A DNA stretch of 62,345 nucleotides, taken from assembly GCA_028712365.1 (NCBI GenBank), contig JAQTQE010000008.1, positions 1 through 62,345 of the forward strand, in the 5' to 3' direction. Within the stretch, counting starts at the first letter, position 1, and every line of letters starts with the position of its first letter. The DNA is from a bacterium (GTDB lineage: Bacteria > CAYTYR01 > UBA6262). The notes under the pieces are model-generated. The model did not search any database. It was given only the letters and a program-made list of their open reading frames with translations, and had not been told where the DNA came from. This document shows positions 32,444-40,468 of the stretch, piece by piece. The position numbers were made by a program, and so were the translations under genes.

Positions 32444-34180
32444 TTGAAAGTTACAGCCATCAAAGCCTTATTGCAGTACTTGGAACAGGAGAAAGTAAAG
32501 TATATATTCGGTATCCCGGGCGGACCGTTGATGCCGTTGTACGATACTTTATATGATACGCCGAATATTATTCCTATCCTGACCAAACACGAAGAGGGCG
32601 CCGCTTTCATGGCTAATGGCTATGCCCGGGTAAGCGGTGAATTAGGTGTCTGTTGTGCCACGACCGGGCCAGGAACTACGAACTTATTCACAGGTACGGC
32701 AGTATGTTATACTGATTCCGTACCTGTTTTATTTATCACTGCACAAGTAGCTACTGCCGCTTTTGGCAAAGGAGCCTTTCAGGAAACCACCAGTCACACG
32801 ATCAATGCCGTAGAAATGATGCGCTATGTCACCAAGTTCAGTGCTATGCCTGCCAATGAGCATAAGATGCCGGAACTGGTCAAGACAGCTATCCGCAATG
32901 CCCTGACCGGAGCTCCCGGCCCAGTCCATATTAATATCCCTACTGATTTTATGACCAAAGAAATTAATCATGAACTGGTACCCAGTGATTCCTACCATAT
33001 ACGCAATCATTCTTTTGACCGGGTAGCGGTAAAAGAAGCTGCCCGTTATTTACTGCAGGCGCAACGACCGGCGATGTTGATCGGTAATGGCGTTAATATT
33101 GCCCGTGCGAACCAGGAAGTGCGCGATCTGGCCGAACGTTTGATCATTCCCGTAGCCACCACACCTAAAGGGAAAAGCGCGTTCCCGGAAAATCATTTAC
33201 TTTCATTAGGAGTATTTGGTTTTGGCGGTACGCCACTGGCTGATAAGTATTTATTAAGCGAAGATGTTGACGTTCTGCTTTGTATCGGCACCAGTTTGGG
33301 GGAAGTATCTACCCATGCTTGGGACCAGCGCTTGAATCCCCGACTGGCTCTGATCCAGGTTGATATCGATGCCGAGCAATTAGGCAAGAACTATCCGGTC
33401 ACAGTCGGTATTACCGGGGATGCCAAAGCCGCTCTCTCTGAAATCCTTTACCAGATCAACCGCGATTTAAAATGGCTCACCTATACGCCCCGTATTAGCG
33501 CCAAGGATATTTATTTTTTCAAGAAACAATATCAGACCTTCATTAATGAAGAAAAGATGTATGCTGAAGATATACCGCTGAAGCCACAACGCCTCATTAA
33601 GGACTTGCGTGACAGTTTACCTATCGATGCCATTGTCTTCTGTGATATCGGCAACCACTTGGCGTGGGCTATCCATTATTTTCAAACATATTTACCGCAA
33701 ACATTCTTCCATAATTTTGATTTTGGGGCCATGGGTTATGCTACTGCCGCGGCTATTGGCGGTAAGCTGGCCGCCCCCAACCGGCCGGTAATTTCTATTA
33801 TCGGTGATGGCTGTTTTGCCATGAATGGCATGGAAGTGGCGACTGCGGTTAACTACAATATCCCGGTGATCTGGATAGTCTTCAATGATGCCCGGCTGGG
33901 CATGGTCTATCACGGGCAGCAACTTCAGTTCAAGGAGCGGTACCTGGCTTCTACGTTCCAGCGGATGGATATTGCCCGGATCGCGGAAAGTCTCGGGGCC
34001 CAGGGTATTAAAGTAGAACGGCCGGGAGAACTAAAACAGGTTATGCCGCAGGTATTATCAACCAAAAAACCGACAGTAATTGATTGCACGATAGATGCTG
34101 ATGAAATTCCGCCGATCCAATCACGGATCCAGGCGCTTAATCGGTTCTTTGGGCGTACGACTACGGGTATCGTGAAATAG
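32444..34180 (+). CDS. thiamine diphosphate enzyme, acetolactate synthase large-subunit type
   Basis: A 578-residue three-domain TPP enzyme. Seen: cofactor-activating Glu50 in KHEEGAAFMANGYAR, GPGTTN, the central domain with IGNGVNIARAN, and the TPP/Mg motif IIGDGCFAMNGMEVATAVNYN with N-D-A downstream. It is closest in layout to IlvB, but the usual small subunit IlvN and other branched-chain genes are absent, so it could be a glyoxylate carboligase or sulfo/oxo-acid decarboxylase relative. The start is TTG 32444 behind AGAGGT. Confidence 0.82.
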   Translation: MKVTAIKALLQYLEQEKVKYIFGIPGGPLMPLYDTLYDTPNIIPILTKHEEGAAFMANGYARVSGELGVCCATTGPGTTNLFTGTAVCYTDSVPVLFITAQVATAAFGKGAFQETTSHTINAVEMMRYVTKFSAMPANEHKMPELVKTAIRNALTGAPGPVHINIPTDFMTKEINHELVPSDSYHIRNHSFDRVAVKEAARYLLQAQRPAMLIGNGVNIARANQEVRDLAERLIIPVATTPKGKSAFPENHLLSLGVFGFGGTPLADKYLLSEDVDVLLCIGTSLGEVSTHAWDQRLNPRLALIQVDIDAEQLGKNYPVTVGITGDAKAALSEILYQINRDLKWLTYTPRISAKDIYFFKKQYQTFINEEKMYAEDIPLKPQRLIKDLRDSLPIDAIVFCDIGNHLAWAIHYFQTYLPQTFFHNFDFGAMGYATAAAIGGKLAAPNRPVISIIGDGCFAMNGMEVATAVNYNIPVIWIVFNDARLGMVYHGQQLQFKERYLASTFQRMDIARIAESLGAQGIKVERPGELKQVMPQVLSTKKPTVIDCTIDADEIPPIQSRIQALNRFFGRTTTGIVK

Positions 34181-34264
34181 TGACTAAATGATATTGGTAA
34201 AATAGCAAGTCCAAAGCAGTATCAAAAAAAAGAGAATAGAAAATAGAAATCAGACCACAATTCA

Positions 34265-34283
34265 TTTTTTGCGCTGCAAAAAA
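34265..34283 (+). promoter_or_regulatory. perfect palindrome just upstream of a histidine kinase
   Basis: TTTTTTGC-GCT-GCAAAAAA, 8-base arms with a 3-base centre, ending a few bases before the GAGAGGA ribosome site of the kinase at 34299. It could be an operator or an RNA hairpin in the leader; the function is not known. Confidence 0.45.
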
Positions 34284-34298
34284 TCAGAGAGAGGATAC

Positions 34299-35948
34299 AT
34301 GGTAAAAAAGATTTTTAGATTAAAGTCTTTGTTCGAAAAGATCATCTTTGGCCTAAGCCCTGTTTTGGTCGCTGCTTTAATTTTAACCGGGATCCTGAAC
34401 TACGATATTGCTAAAAATATTATTTTCTTATCTGTTGGCAATCTTTATCCAGCGGTACCGGTAAAAATGCTGGTGATAGCATCGATCTTGGCTGTAGCCA
34501 GCGTGACTATTGTCGGGATGTTTATTATTACCCGGATGATTCTCAAACCTTTGTATGACCTGCTCCGGAACATTCAACTGATCAAACAAGGCATCCCGGA
34601 ACCATTGATCGAGATCAGGTCTCATGATGAGATCCGCAAAATCGCCAATACTCTTAATGAAATGACGGCTGAGTTAAAAGAGAATATTGTCAAGCTCCAG
34701 CAAAAAATTGACCACATTGCCGCCCTGCATGAATTAAGCGAGGCTTCTTCCAAACGGTTGGACGAAGAAAAAATACTTCGTATCGCTTTATCTACGGGCA
34801 TTAAGGGATTGGGTTTCGAGCGTGGCGTTCTTTACCTGGTCAATACTGAAGAGCAAGTGATCGAGGGATGCTTGAGCGTAGGTATGACTGATTTTGTCAG
34901 TGAACGGGAAATACAAAAAAGACGGGTGCCTTTATACGGTCCGGATATTCTCAGCGATGTCTTCAGGCATAACCGTTCTTATAATGTCGTAGATCCGGCC
35001 CATGATACACGTTGTAACCGGCAATTTATGAGCGAGACCAAGACCAAAGCGTTTTGCCTGGTCCCTATTCGGACCAGTGAGAAAATAATCGGTATTTTTT
35101 CCGCGGATAATTATTTCAGTTCGCATCCGATCAACGATGAACAGGTAGCTAATTTGGCGACTTTTGCCAACACTGCCGGTTTAGCGGTGGAAAATGTGCG
35201 TCTTTATAATGAATTGCAAACCAGATATGAGGAATTAAAGATACTGGATAAGTTAAAAGCTAATTTTGTAGCCAATGTCACCCATGAATTACGGACTCCG
35301 CTTACTCCAGTGAAAGGATATGTGGATGCCCTGGTAGACGGTACTCTGGGTGATCTGCCCGAGGAACAGTTAAAAGCCCTGAAAATAGTAAGGGAAAATG
35401 TCAACACTGTCATCAGCCGGGTCAACCAGTTGGTTGATTTTGCTCTCGTTGAACAGAAAGAGCTGAAGAGCGAATTACAGCCGTTTGATCTGGTCAAAGT
35501 GATCCAGATATGCGCTAACAAGGTTGAAGATGAAGCCGCGGAAAAGGGTTTAAAGATCTACCGCTTCCTGCCGGAAAACCTGCCGGCGGTGAACGGTGAC
35601 CCAGAGCAGATCGAAAAGGTATTGAACAGCTTATTGCATAATGCCGTTAAATTCACGCTGGAAGGATATATCGCGTTGAAAGTGCAGTGTAAAAATAATT
35701 TAGCTATGATCGAGATCACGGATACGGGTATCGGCATTCCGGGAGAGGAAACCGACAAGATCTTCGAGAAGTTTTACCAAGTAGATGGTAGTACCGCCCG
35801 CAAGCATGGGGGACTGGGTATCGGCTTGTCACTGGTAAAAGGAATTTTAGAAGAGCACAATTCCTGTGTTGAGGTCAGCTCTAAAGTGGGAGAAGGATCC
35901 ACGTTTGCCTTCACCCTGCCTATCGCCGACACTGGCCAAGACCAATAA
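34299..35948 (+). CDS. sensor histidine kinase (TM-HAMP-GAF-HisKA-HATPase)
   Basis: A 549-residue membrane kinase. Two spans (~14-34 and ~57-78) flank a very short external loop; a HAMP linker, a GAF domain (~145-305), a coiled linker, the phospho-acceptor in NVTHELRTPLTP, and the ATPase boxes NSLLHNAVKFT, ITDTGIGIP and GGLGIGLSLVKGI follow. No response regulator is adjacent, so it is an orphan. The start ATG 34299 follows GAGAGGA; an earlier in-frame ATG at 34269 lies in the palindrome region. The small external loop suggests sensing by the membrane part or the GAF domain. Confidence 0.92.
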   Translation: MVKKIFRLKSLFEKIIFGLSPVLVAALILTGILNYDIAKNIIFLSVGNLYPAVPVKMLVIASILAVASVTIVGMFIITRMILKPLYDLLRNIQLIKQGIPEPLIEIRSHDEIRKIANTLNEMTAELKENIVKLQQKIDHIAALHELSEASSKRLDEEKILRIALSTGIKGLGFERGVLYLVNTEEQVIEGCLSVGMTDFVSEREIQKRRVPLYGPDILSDVFRHNRSYNVVDPAHDTRCNRQFMSETKTKAFCLVPIRTSEKIIGIFSADNYFSSHPINDEQVANLATFANTAGLAVENVRLYNELQTRYEELKILDKLKANFVANVTHELRTPLTPVKGYVDALVDGTLGDLPEEQLKALKIVRENVNTVISRVNQLVDFALVEQKELKSELQPFDLVKVIQICANKVEDEAAEKGLKIYRFLPENLPAVNGDPEQIEKVLNSLLHNAVKFTLEGYIALKVQCKNNLAMIEITDTGIGIPGEETDKIFEKFYQVDGSTARKHGGLGIGLSLVKGILEEHNSCVEVSSKVGEGSTFAFTLPIADTGQDQ

Positions 35949-35975
35949 AGGCGATCCGCTGGGTTGAAATATAAC

Positions 35976-36004
35976 TTGACAAAATATGTTTTATATGATA
36001 TTGT
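35976..36004 (+). promoter_or_regulatory. candidate promoter of a small RNA
   Basis: TTGACA (35976-35981), 17 bases, TATTGT (35999-36004). The same pair of hexamers with the same spacing occurs in front of the DUF39 gene (53017-53045), which supports its being a real promoter type here. Confidence 0.6.
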
Positions 36005-36010
36005 TACCTT

Positions 36011-36090
36011 GTGAAAACTAAATACGTCTAATTATCTGCTCCCAGGAGGTCTCTCCGTGGCTTTCCTCCTTAAGGGAGCAGATTTTTTTT
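36011..36090 (+). ncRNA. candidate small RNA or attenuated leader ending in an SD/anti-SD hairpin
   Basis: The predicted transcript of ~80 bases ends in a two-part hairpin: ATCTGCTCCC/GGGAGCAGAT (36034-36043 with 36074-36083), then AGGAGG/CCTCCT (36044-36049 with 36065-36070), closed by eight Ts. The inner stem pairs a perfect Shine-Dalgarno (AGGAGGT) with CCTCCTTA, the sequence of the 16S rRNA 3' tail. The site is followed by GTG 36057 and a 12-codon frame (MAFLLKGADFFC) whose stop lies just past the T-run. It may be an sRNA, a leader attenuator or a leader peptide. No known RNA family is recognised. It occupies the first part of the 514-base gap 35949-36462. Confidence 0.6.
36034..36090 (+). 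terminator. strong intrinsic terminator of the small RNA
   Basis: A 16-base-pair composite stem with a TAA bulge, a 15-base loop and a T8 tail. It could also stop any readthrough from the upstream histidine kinase. Confidence 0.9.
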
Positions 36091-36093
36091 GTT

Positions 36094-36414
36094 AGGGTCC
36101 TGTTACCTATATTTATTTATATTTGAAGGAATGGATTTGAGTCGAATACAAGGAGCAACGACACCGGCGTATCTAGAAGATACGTCCAGGAGGAGCGACG
36201 CAGTCCTTCGACTTTGCTCAGGATGGTGAGCTTGTCGAACCATAGTCGGCCAAAGACAACCTTCCCTCCGGGCGGGGTTCTTTTCCCCCGCTTCATTGTT
36301 GCTCGTCGTTTACGTAGTTCTACTACGCTGCACTCCTCGCGTCTTGAATCAGGGGAAAACTACTCCCGCAAATATGAATAAATATAGGTAACATGACCCT
36401 GCAACAGGACCCTA
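36094..36414 (+). mobile_element. second MITE-like element
   Basis: The inverted ends 36094-36125 and 36369-36400 match at about 30 of 32 positions, and the outermost TAGGGTCCTGTT is repeated inverted as AACAGGACCCTA at 36403-36414, so TA stands at both limits. The interior of ~240 bases has no gene. It contains TCCTTCGACTTTGCTCAGGA-like text and a stretch CTAGAAGATACGTCC. It lies between the small RNA terminator and the GH57 promoter, and fills most of the rest of the 35949-36462 gap. Confidence 0.65.
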
Positions 36415-36424
36415 TTTAAATCTC

Positions 36425-36453
36425 TTGCAAATTAATTTATAACGTTGTAAAAT
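36425..36453 (+). promoter_or_regulatory. promoter giving a near-leaderless GH57 mRNA
   Basis: TTGCAA (36425-36430), 17 bases, TAAAAT (36448-36453). Transcription should start near 36460, about three bases before ATG 36463. No ribosome site is present in AAACACATC. Confidence 0.75.
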
Positions 36454-36462
36454 AAACACATC

Positions 36463-38280
36463 ATGAAAAATGTTTATGTCGTGCTGGGATTTCATGCCCA
36501 TGAAGCCAGTAAAGAAATAGGTAATCAGATATTACAGGAAGCGGTTGATCCGGATATCAAGAAGTCGCTCCCATTTGATAATGTCTTAGCGAAGAATGGT
36601 CCGCTAGTGCGGGACACTTTCCTGGCTTTGATCCAGCTTTCTAAAAACTTTAATGTCCCCATCTGCTTGGCTGCTTCCAACGAAATTCTGCTCCAATTAC
36701 GCAATGTGGCTCCGGAAACATTCACTAAATTACGCGAAGCTTACCAGGACCGCTCTATTTATCCGATCTTGAATTTTGCCTATGAAGCGCATATTCTTTT
36801 TACCAGCCCTGAGGAAGTAGCTGATGAAGTGCGGATGAATACCGAGTTTATTGAAGATGTATTGGAAGTATCCCTGGCTCGCTATGTCAAACATAAAGGC
36901 GTCTTCCCGCCGGAATGTTCTATCGATGGTAAGAAGACCAATGCTTTTGTGCAGGCTGGATTGGAATATGTCCTGGCTCCGCATTTGGAGGACCAGTTTT
37001 TTAATTTTACCGTGACTCCTCCGGGAAACGTGGGATTTACGCCGCTGCAGTTTGAAAATGGAGTAGTTGTTTTCCCTCGTAACCATAAGGCCTCGGAAGG
37101 TTTATGGCAGGTATTGACCAGGCTGAAACCGAAATGGGCGGCCCAGCAGGGTTATCTTCTCGGCGAATACCCGGTCTTTACGGAAGAGTATACCAGCGGC
37201 CAGTATTTGAAGTTTCCACTCAGCCTGCAGGAAGCGATTGATGAATATACGAAAATATTGCGCCAGGTAGTGACGGATGTGCCTGATAATGGCATGATCT
37301 TTTCCATGCAAAAGCTGGATATGCTCAATTTCGGCGAGTGGGCCTTAGGTATTATCGGTGCCGCTTGGATGAACGTGATGTCCGACAATGTAGCCCAGAT
37401 CAGGTTTGTCACTCCGGACACTATTCTGGAAGAAAAACAACGATCAACTTTTCCCAAGATCAAATTCGATGAGATCAGCTGGTACCCGGAAAACCGGGTG
37501 ATCGTCAATATTGACGGGCAGTATCCGCCGCTGGGCGTAGCCGAGTACAATGGTTATAAAGTAGGGGAGAAACTTTGGAAAAGATGGCCTTTTATTTTCT
37601 GGGAACCGGGCCGGCAAGTGACCACGATCATTCATTCCTTGTATAATTCATACGGCCACAAAGCCACTTCTAAACTTAAGGTCAGGGAGATGCTGCAACA
37701 GAATTTAATGACCGTGGATATAGAAGAACAATATGCTTTGCATTTAAGGATGATCAAAAGAGCTAGTAACTGGACCCCGACGCTAGAAGAAGATCTATTG
37801 CGCGAAGTCTTCCTGCACGCTTATTTTATCCTGAGGCGCATGTCTCTGGCTAATCTTGACCCGGGACGGTTCCAGCGTATTTCTGATGAAACCCTGACCG
37901 GCTTGGACGCGACTCTGGATATTCTCCTGGGGCAGAGAATATTGCTCTTACAGACGAATATTAAAAAAATGGAGCAGATTAAAATGGTGTCATATCCATT
38001 AGCTTATACGTACCTGAGTGGGGCGGCAATCTGGAAAGATAAAGCTTCGTTTGCTTTAAGAAATGCCCAAAATCTGAACCGGGCCGGTAAAAATATCAAA
38101 GAACTGGTGTCGCAACTAAGCGATTGTTGCAAGGCTGTTTCCATGTGCCTGGATAGTCTCAAACATACTACTAAGGACTTGCCGGAAAAAGAGTTTGTCT
38201 ATACAGAAATGTATAAGCAGCTATATAAAACATTCCCGCCGAAACTGCATGCCTCCCTGGATATGCTATTGTTCAAATAA
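36463..38280 (+). CDS. glycoside hydrolase family 57-like protein
   Basis: A 605-residue cytoplasmic protein with the (beta/alpha)7 barrel signature of GH57/38-type amylases and branching enzymes. Seen: the N-terminal strand VYVVLGFHAHEAS (H11-x-H13), and the catalytic-nucleophile context GVFPPECSID with Glu151. The C-terminal third is helical (YTYLSGAAIWKDKASFALRNAQN), as in larger GH57 members. It probably acts on alpha-glucan or a related storage polymer, but substrate and activity are not shown. The mRNA is near-leaderless; a MITE-like element sits upstream. Confidence 0.72.
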   Translation: MKNVYVVLGFHAHEASKEIGNQILQEAVDPDIKKSLPFDNVLAKNGPLVRDTFLALIQLSKNFNVPICLAASNEILLQLRNVAPETFTKLREAYQDRSIYPILNFAYEAHILFTSPEEVADEVRMNTEFIEDVLEVSLARYVKHKGVFPPECSIDGKKTNAFVQAGLEYVLAPHLEDQFFNFTVTPPGNVGFTPLQFENGVVVFPRNHKASEGLWQVLTRLKPKWAAQQGYLLGEYPVFTEEYTSGQYLKFPLSLQEAIDEYTKILRQVVTDVPDNGMIFSMQKLDMLNFGEWALGIIGAAWMNVMSDNVAQIRFVTPDTILEEKQRSTFPKIKFDEISWYPENRVIVNIDGQYPPLGVAEYNGYKVGEKLWKRWPFIFWEPGRQVTTIIHSLYNSYGHKATSKLKVREMLQQNLMTVDIEEQYALHLRMIKRASNWTPTLEEDLLREVFLHAYFILRRMSLANLDPGRFQRISDETLTGLDATLDILLGQRILLLQTNIKKMEQIKMVSYPLAYTYLSGAAIWKDKASFALRNAQNLNRAGKNIKELVSQLSDCCKAVSMCLDSLKHTTKDLPEKEFVYTEMYKQLYKTFPPKLHASLDMLLFK

Positions 38281-38311
38281 AATATATGGTTAATCTTACG
38301 CTCGAGGACAG

Positions 38312-40468
38312 ATGACACCAAATACGAACCAGCCAAAAAAACCTCCCGTACCCATCGATCTGATCAGCGATCTTTTGCTGAATCTGCAAGCCACCCTAAA
38401 AGCCTTGCGTTTGTATCCTTTACAGCATCCGCTGCTGATAAGTTCTGTCGATAAACTTAAGCAAGCCATTACCCAGTTTTTTAGCACTGTTGATGTTTTA
38501 CGCTTTCGCCTGAAAAGGCAGTATATTTTTGTCAGCGGCCAAATGATCAATAAGGGTGATGAAATACTGGAGAGTTTATCCCTGCAAATTTACCGGCTGG
38601 GCATCAGGGAGTTGACTTTTAAACGGGATTTAGCCGAGGATGAATTGCTCAGGTTTCTGCAGTTCCTGAATACCGATCCTGCTCAGATCATAGAAAAAGA
38701 GGGGGGTGAGACATTTTGGGAAACAGAACATTTTACCTCCATTAAGATCAATGAAACCTTGCAACAGGAAGTCTTTCGCATCGGCTCATATGGCGAGACC
38801 CAGGATCATAAATCCGGCTCAAGCGCTAACCTGAGCGCGGTGGTCCTATTTGCCGATTTTTTGAGCGGCCAAGAGAATAACCTGCCCCGCGAAGCTTATC
38901 ATTTGTTAGGAGAATTAATGTCCAAACCGGCCAATTTATCCGGACTAGTAGAAGCCTTAGCTCGTACTGAAAGTAGTGAGCAAGGCGAAGGATCGGAACA
39001 GGATTATATAGTTAAGGCTTTTGGCAAACTGATACACTTAGTACAGCAACAACCGATCGACCAACAAAAGAATTTTTACCGGGAATTAGCCGCCAGTGTC
39101 GCCGCTTTGGTTCCGGAGACCAAGCAAGTCGTCCTGGAGCATATTTCCGCTACGGCCAACAATGATTCTGCCTATGGTAACCTGTTAGCGGAAACACCGG
39201 TTAATGACTTGGCGCCCCTGTTACAGGAGAAAATTAAAGCCGGCGCTTCCCCGGCAGAAATAGCTGCGCTGATCAACGGTCTGCCCATGGGCAATCATAA
39301 TAAAAATAATTTATTCCAGGAATTGAAAATAGCGAATAACTTGGAACTGGCGGAGAAACCGGTAAAACCACAGCCACAGCAAGTCGCCCTCAGCCCGGTG
39401 GAAGAAACGGAAATACAATACCAACTGCCACCGGATATAAATCGTATACTGGCTGATCTGAGCCATTATACCGAACCAGAGCTTAAAGAGATCGAAAAAT
39501 TATCCCAGATCAATGAACCGTCCCGGCTGGAAGAGACGTTTTTGGACGTCATGGCGGAATTATTAAGGATCGAGCGTGATCCGGAGAAAACTAAAGTATT
39601 AGCGCAAGTTTATGAAGACAGGGTCAAGGCACACCTGGATAAAAATACTTTTGACTGGGCGGTAAAATATTTGAGCATAGTAAGGGATCTCTGGCAGGAT
39701 CCTACCGCTGCCGCTGAAAGACGGATCCTGCTCCAGCCATTATTACTTGCCTTGGGAGCCAGGGAAATTGTCCAGAAACTGGTTTACGCCATCAGGTCTA
39801 TAGAGAAAGATGATGTCGCGCATGTGCTGATCCAGGATTACCTGACTATGTTGCCTGGGGATAGTACGCCCTATTTGATCGAGCTGCTTGGTGCGGAAGA
39901 AATGCTGGCGGTCCGGAGGCTGCTGTGCCAGGTGATCAGCGAAGTAAGCAAAGATAAGATAGAATATTTATGGGAAAAACTAAATGATCCTGACTGGCAT
40001 CTGGTCCGTAATGTTGTGCTCATTCTAGGGCTTATTAATAATGAACGCAGTCTCAGCCGGCTTTGCGATTTATTGGAACATGGAAATTCACGGGTCCGGG
40101 TGGAAGTGATCAAAAGCCTGGGCTTGAGCGGTAGCCCCCGGATTTTTGATTGTTTGCTGAAAGGACTTAGTGATAAAGACGCTCAAGTAAGGAATGTTAC
40201 TGTTGAGTGGCTGGGTAATTTGCAAGATAAACGCGCGGTTCCGGTGCTCTTGAAAATAGTAAAAAAATTAGATCCCTTCGGATTAACCGTTAATTTGAAG
40301 CGTGAAGCGATACAATCATTAGGTTTGTTAAAAGCCAGGGAAGCGGTATCTTTTCTGGAAAAACTGGTCAAGCACAAATGGGTCGGTTTTATCGGATCCA
40401 GGAAAACACTGCTGCCGGAAGCGGAAAAAGCCCTGGAGCAGATCAAGGGGAAAGGGAAAAATGATTGA
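38312..40468 (+). CDS. HEAT-repeat protein with LYPLxHP N-terminal domain
   Basis: A 718-residue soluble protein. Residues ~20-125 form a domain with A-L-R-L-Y-P-L-Q-H-P, an F-V-S-G-Q strand and LGIRELTFKRDLAEDELLRFLQFL; the same domain begins the next protein. The middle is helical and charged; the C-terminal ~250 residues are HEAT repeats (WHLVRNVVLILGLINN, SRVRVEVIKSLGLSG, AQVRNVTVEWLGNL). There is no catalytic motif. GAGGA precedes ATG 38312, and the end overlaps the HD-GYP gene by eight bases, so the two are coupled and may interact. Confidence 0.8.
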   Translation: MTPNTNQPKKPPVPIDLISDLLLNLQATLKALRLYPLQHPLLISSVDKLKQAITQFFSTVDVLRFRLKRQYIFVSGQMINKGDEILESLSLQIYRLGIRELTFKRDLAEDELLRFLQFLNTDPAQIIEKEGGETFWETEHFTSIKINETLQQEVFRIGSYGETQDHKSGSSANLSAVVLFADFLSGQENNLPREAYHLLGELMSKPANLSGLVEALARTESSEQGEGSEQDYIVKAFGKLIHLVQQQPIDQQKNFYRELAASVAALVPETKQVVLEHISATANNDSAYGNLLAETPVNDLAPLLQEKIKAGASPAEIAALINGLPMGNHNKNNLFQELKIANNLELAEKPVKPQPQQVALSPVEETEIQYQLPPDINRILADLSHYTEPELKEIEKLSQINEPSRLEETFLDVMAELLRIERDPEKTKVLAQVYEDRVKAHLDKNTFDWAVKYLSIVRDLWQDPTAAAERRILLQPLLLALGAREIVQKLVYAIRSIEKDDVAHVLIQDYLTMLPGDSTPYLIELLGAEEMLAVRRLLCQVISEVSKDKIEYLWEKLNDPDWHLVRNVVLILGLINNERSLSRLCDLLEHGNSRVRVEVIKSLGLSGSPRIFDCLLKGLSDKDAQVRNVTVEWLGNLQDKRAVPVLLKIVKKLDPFGLTVNLKREAIQSLGLLKAREAVSFLEKLVKHKWVGFIGSRKTLLPEAEKALEQIKGKGKND

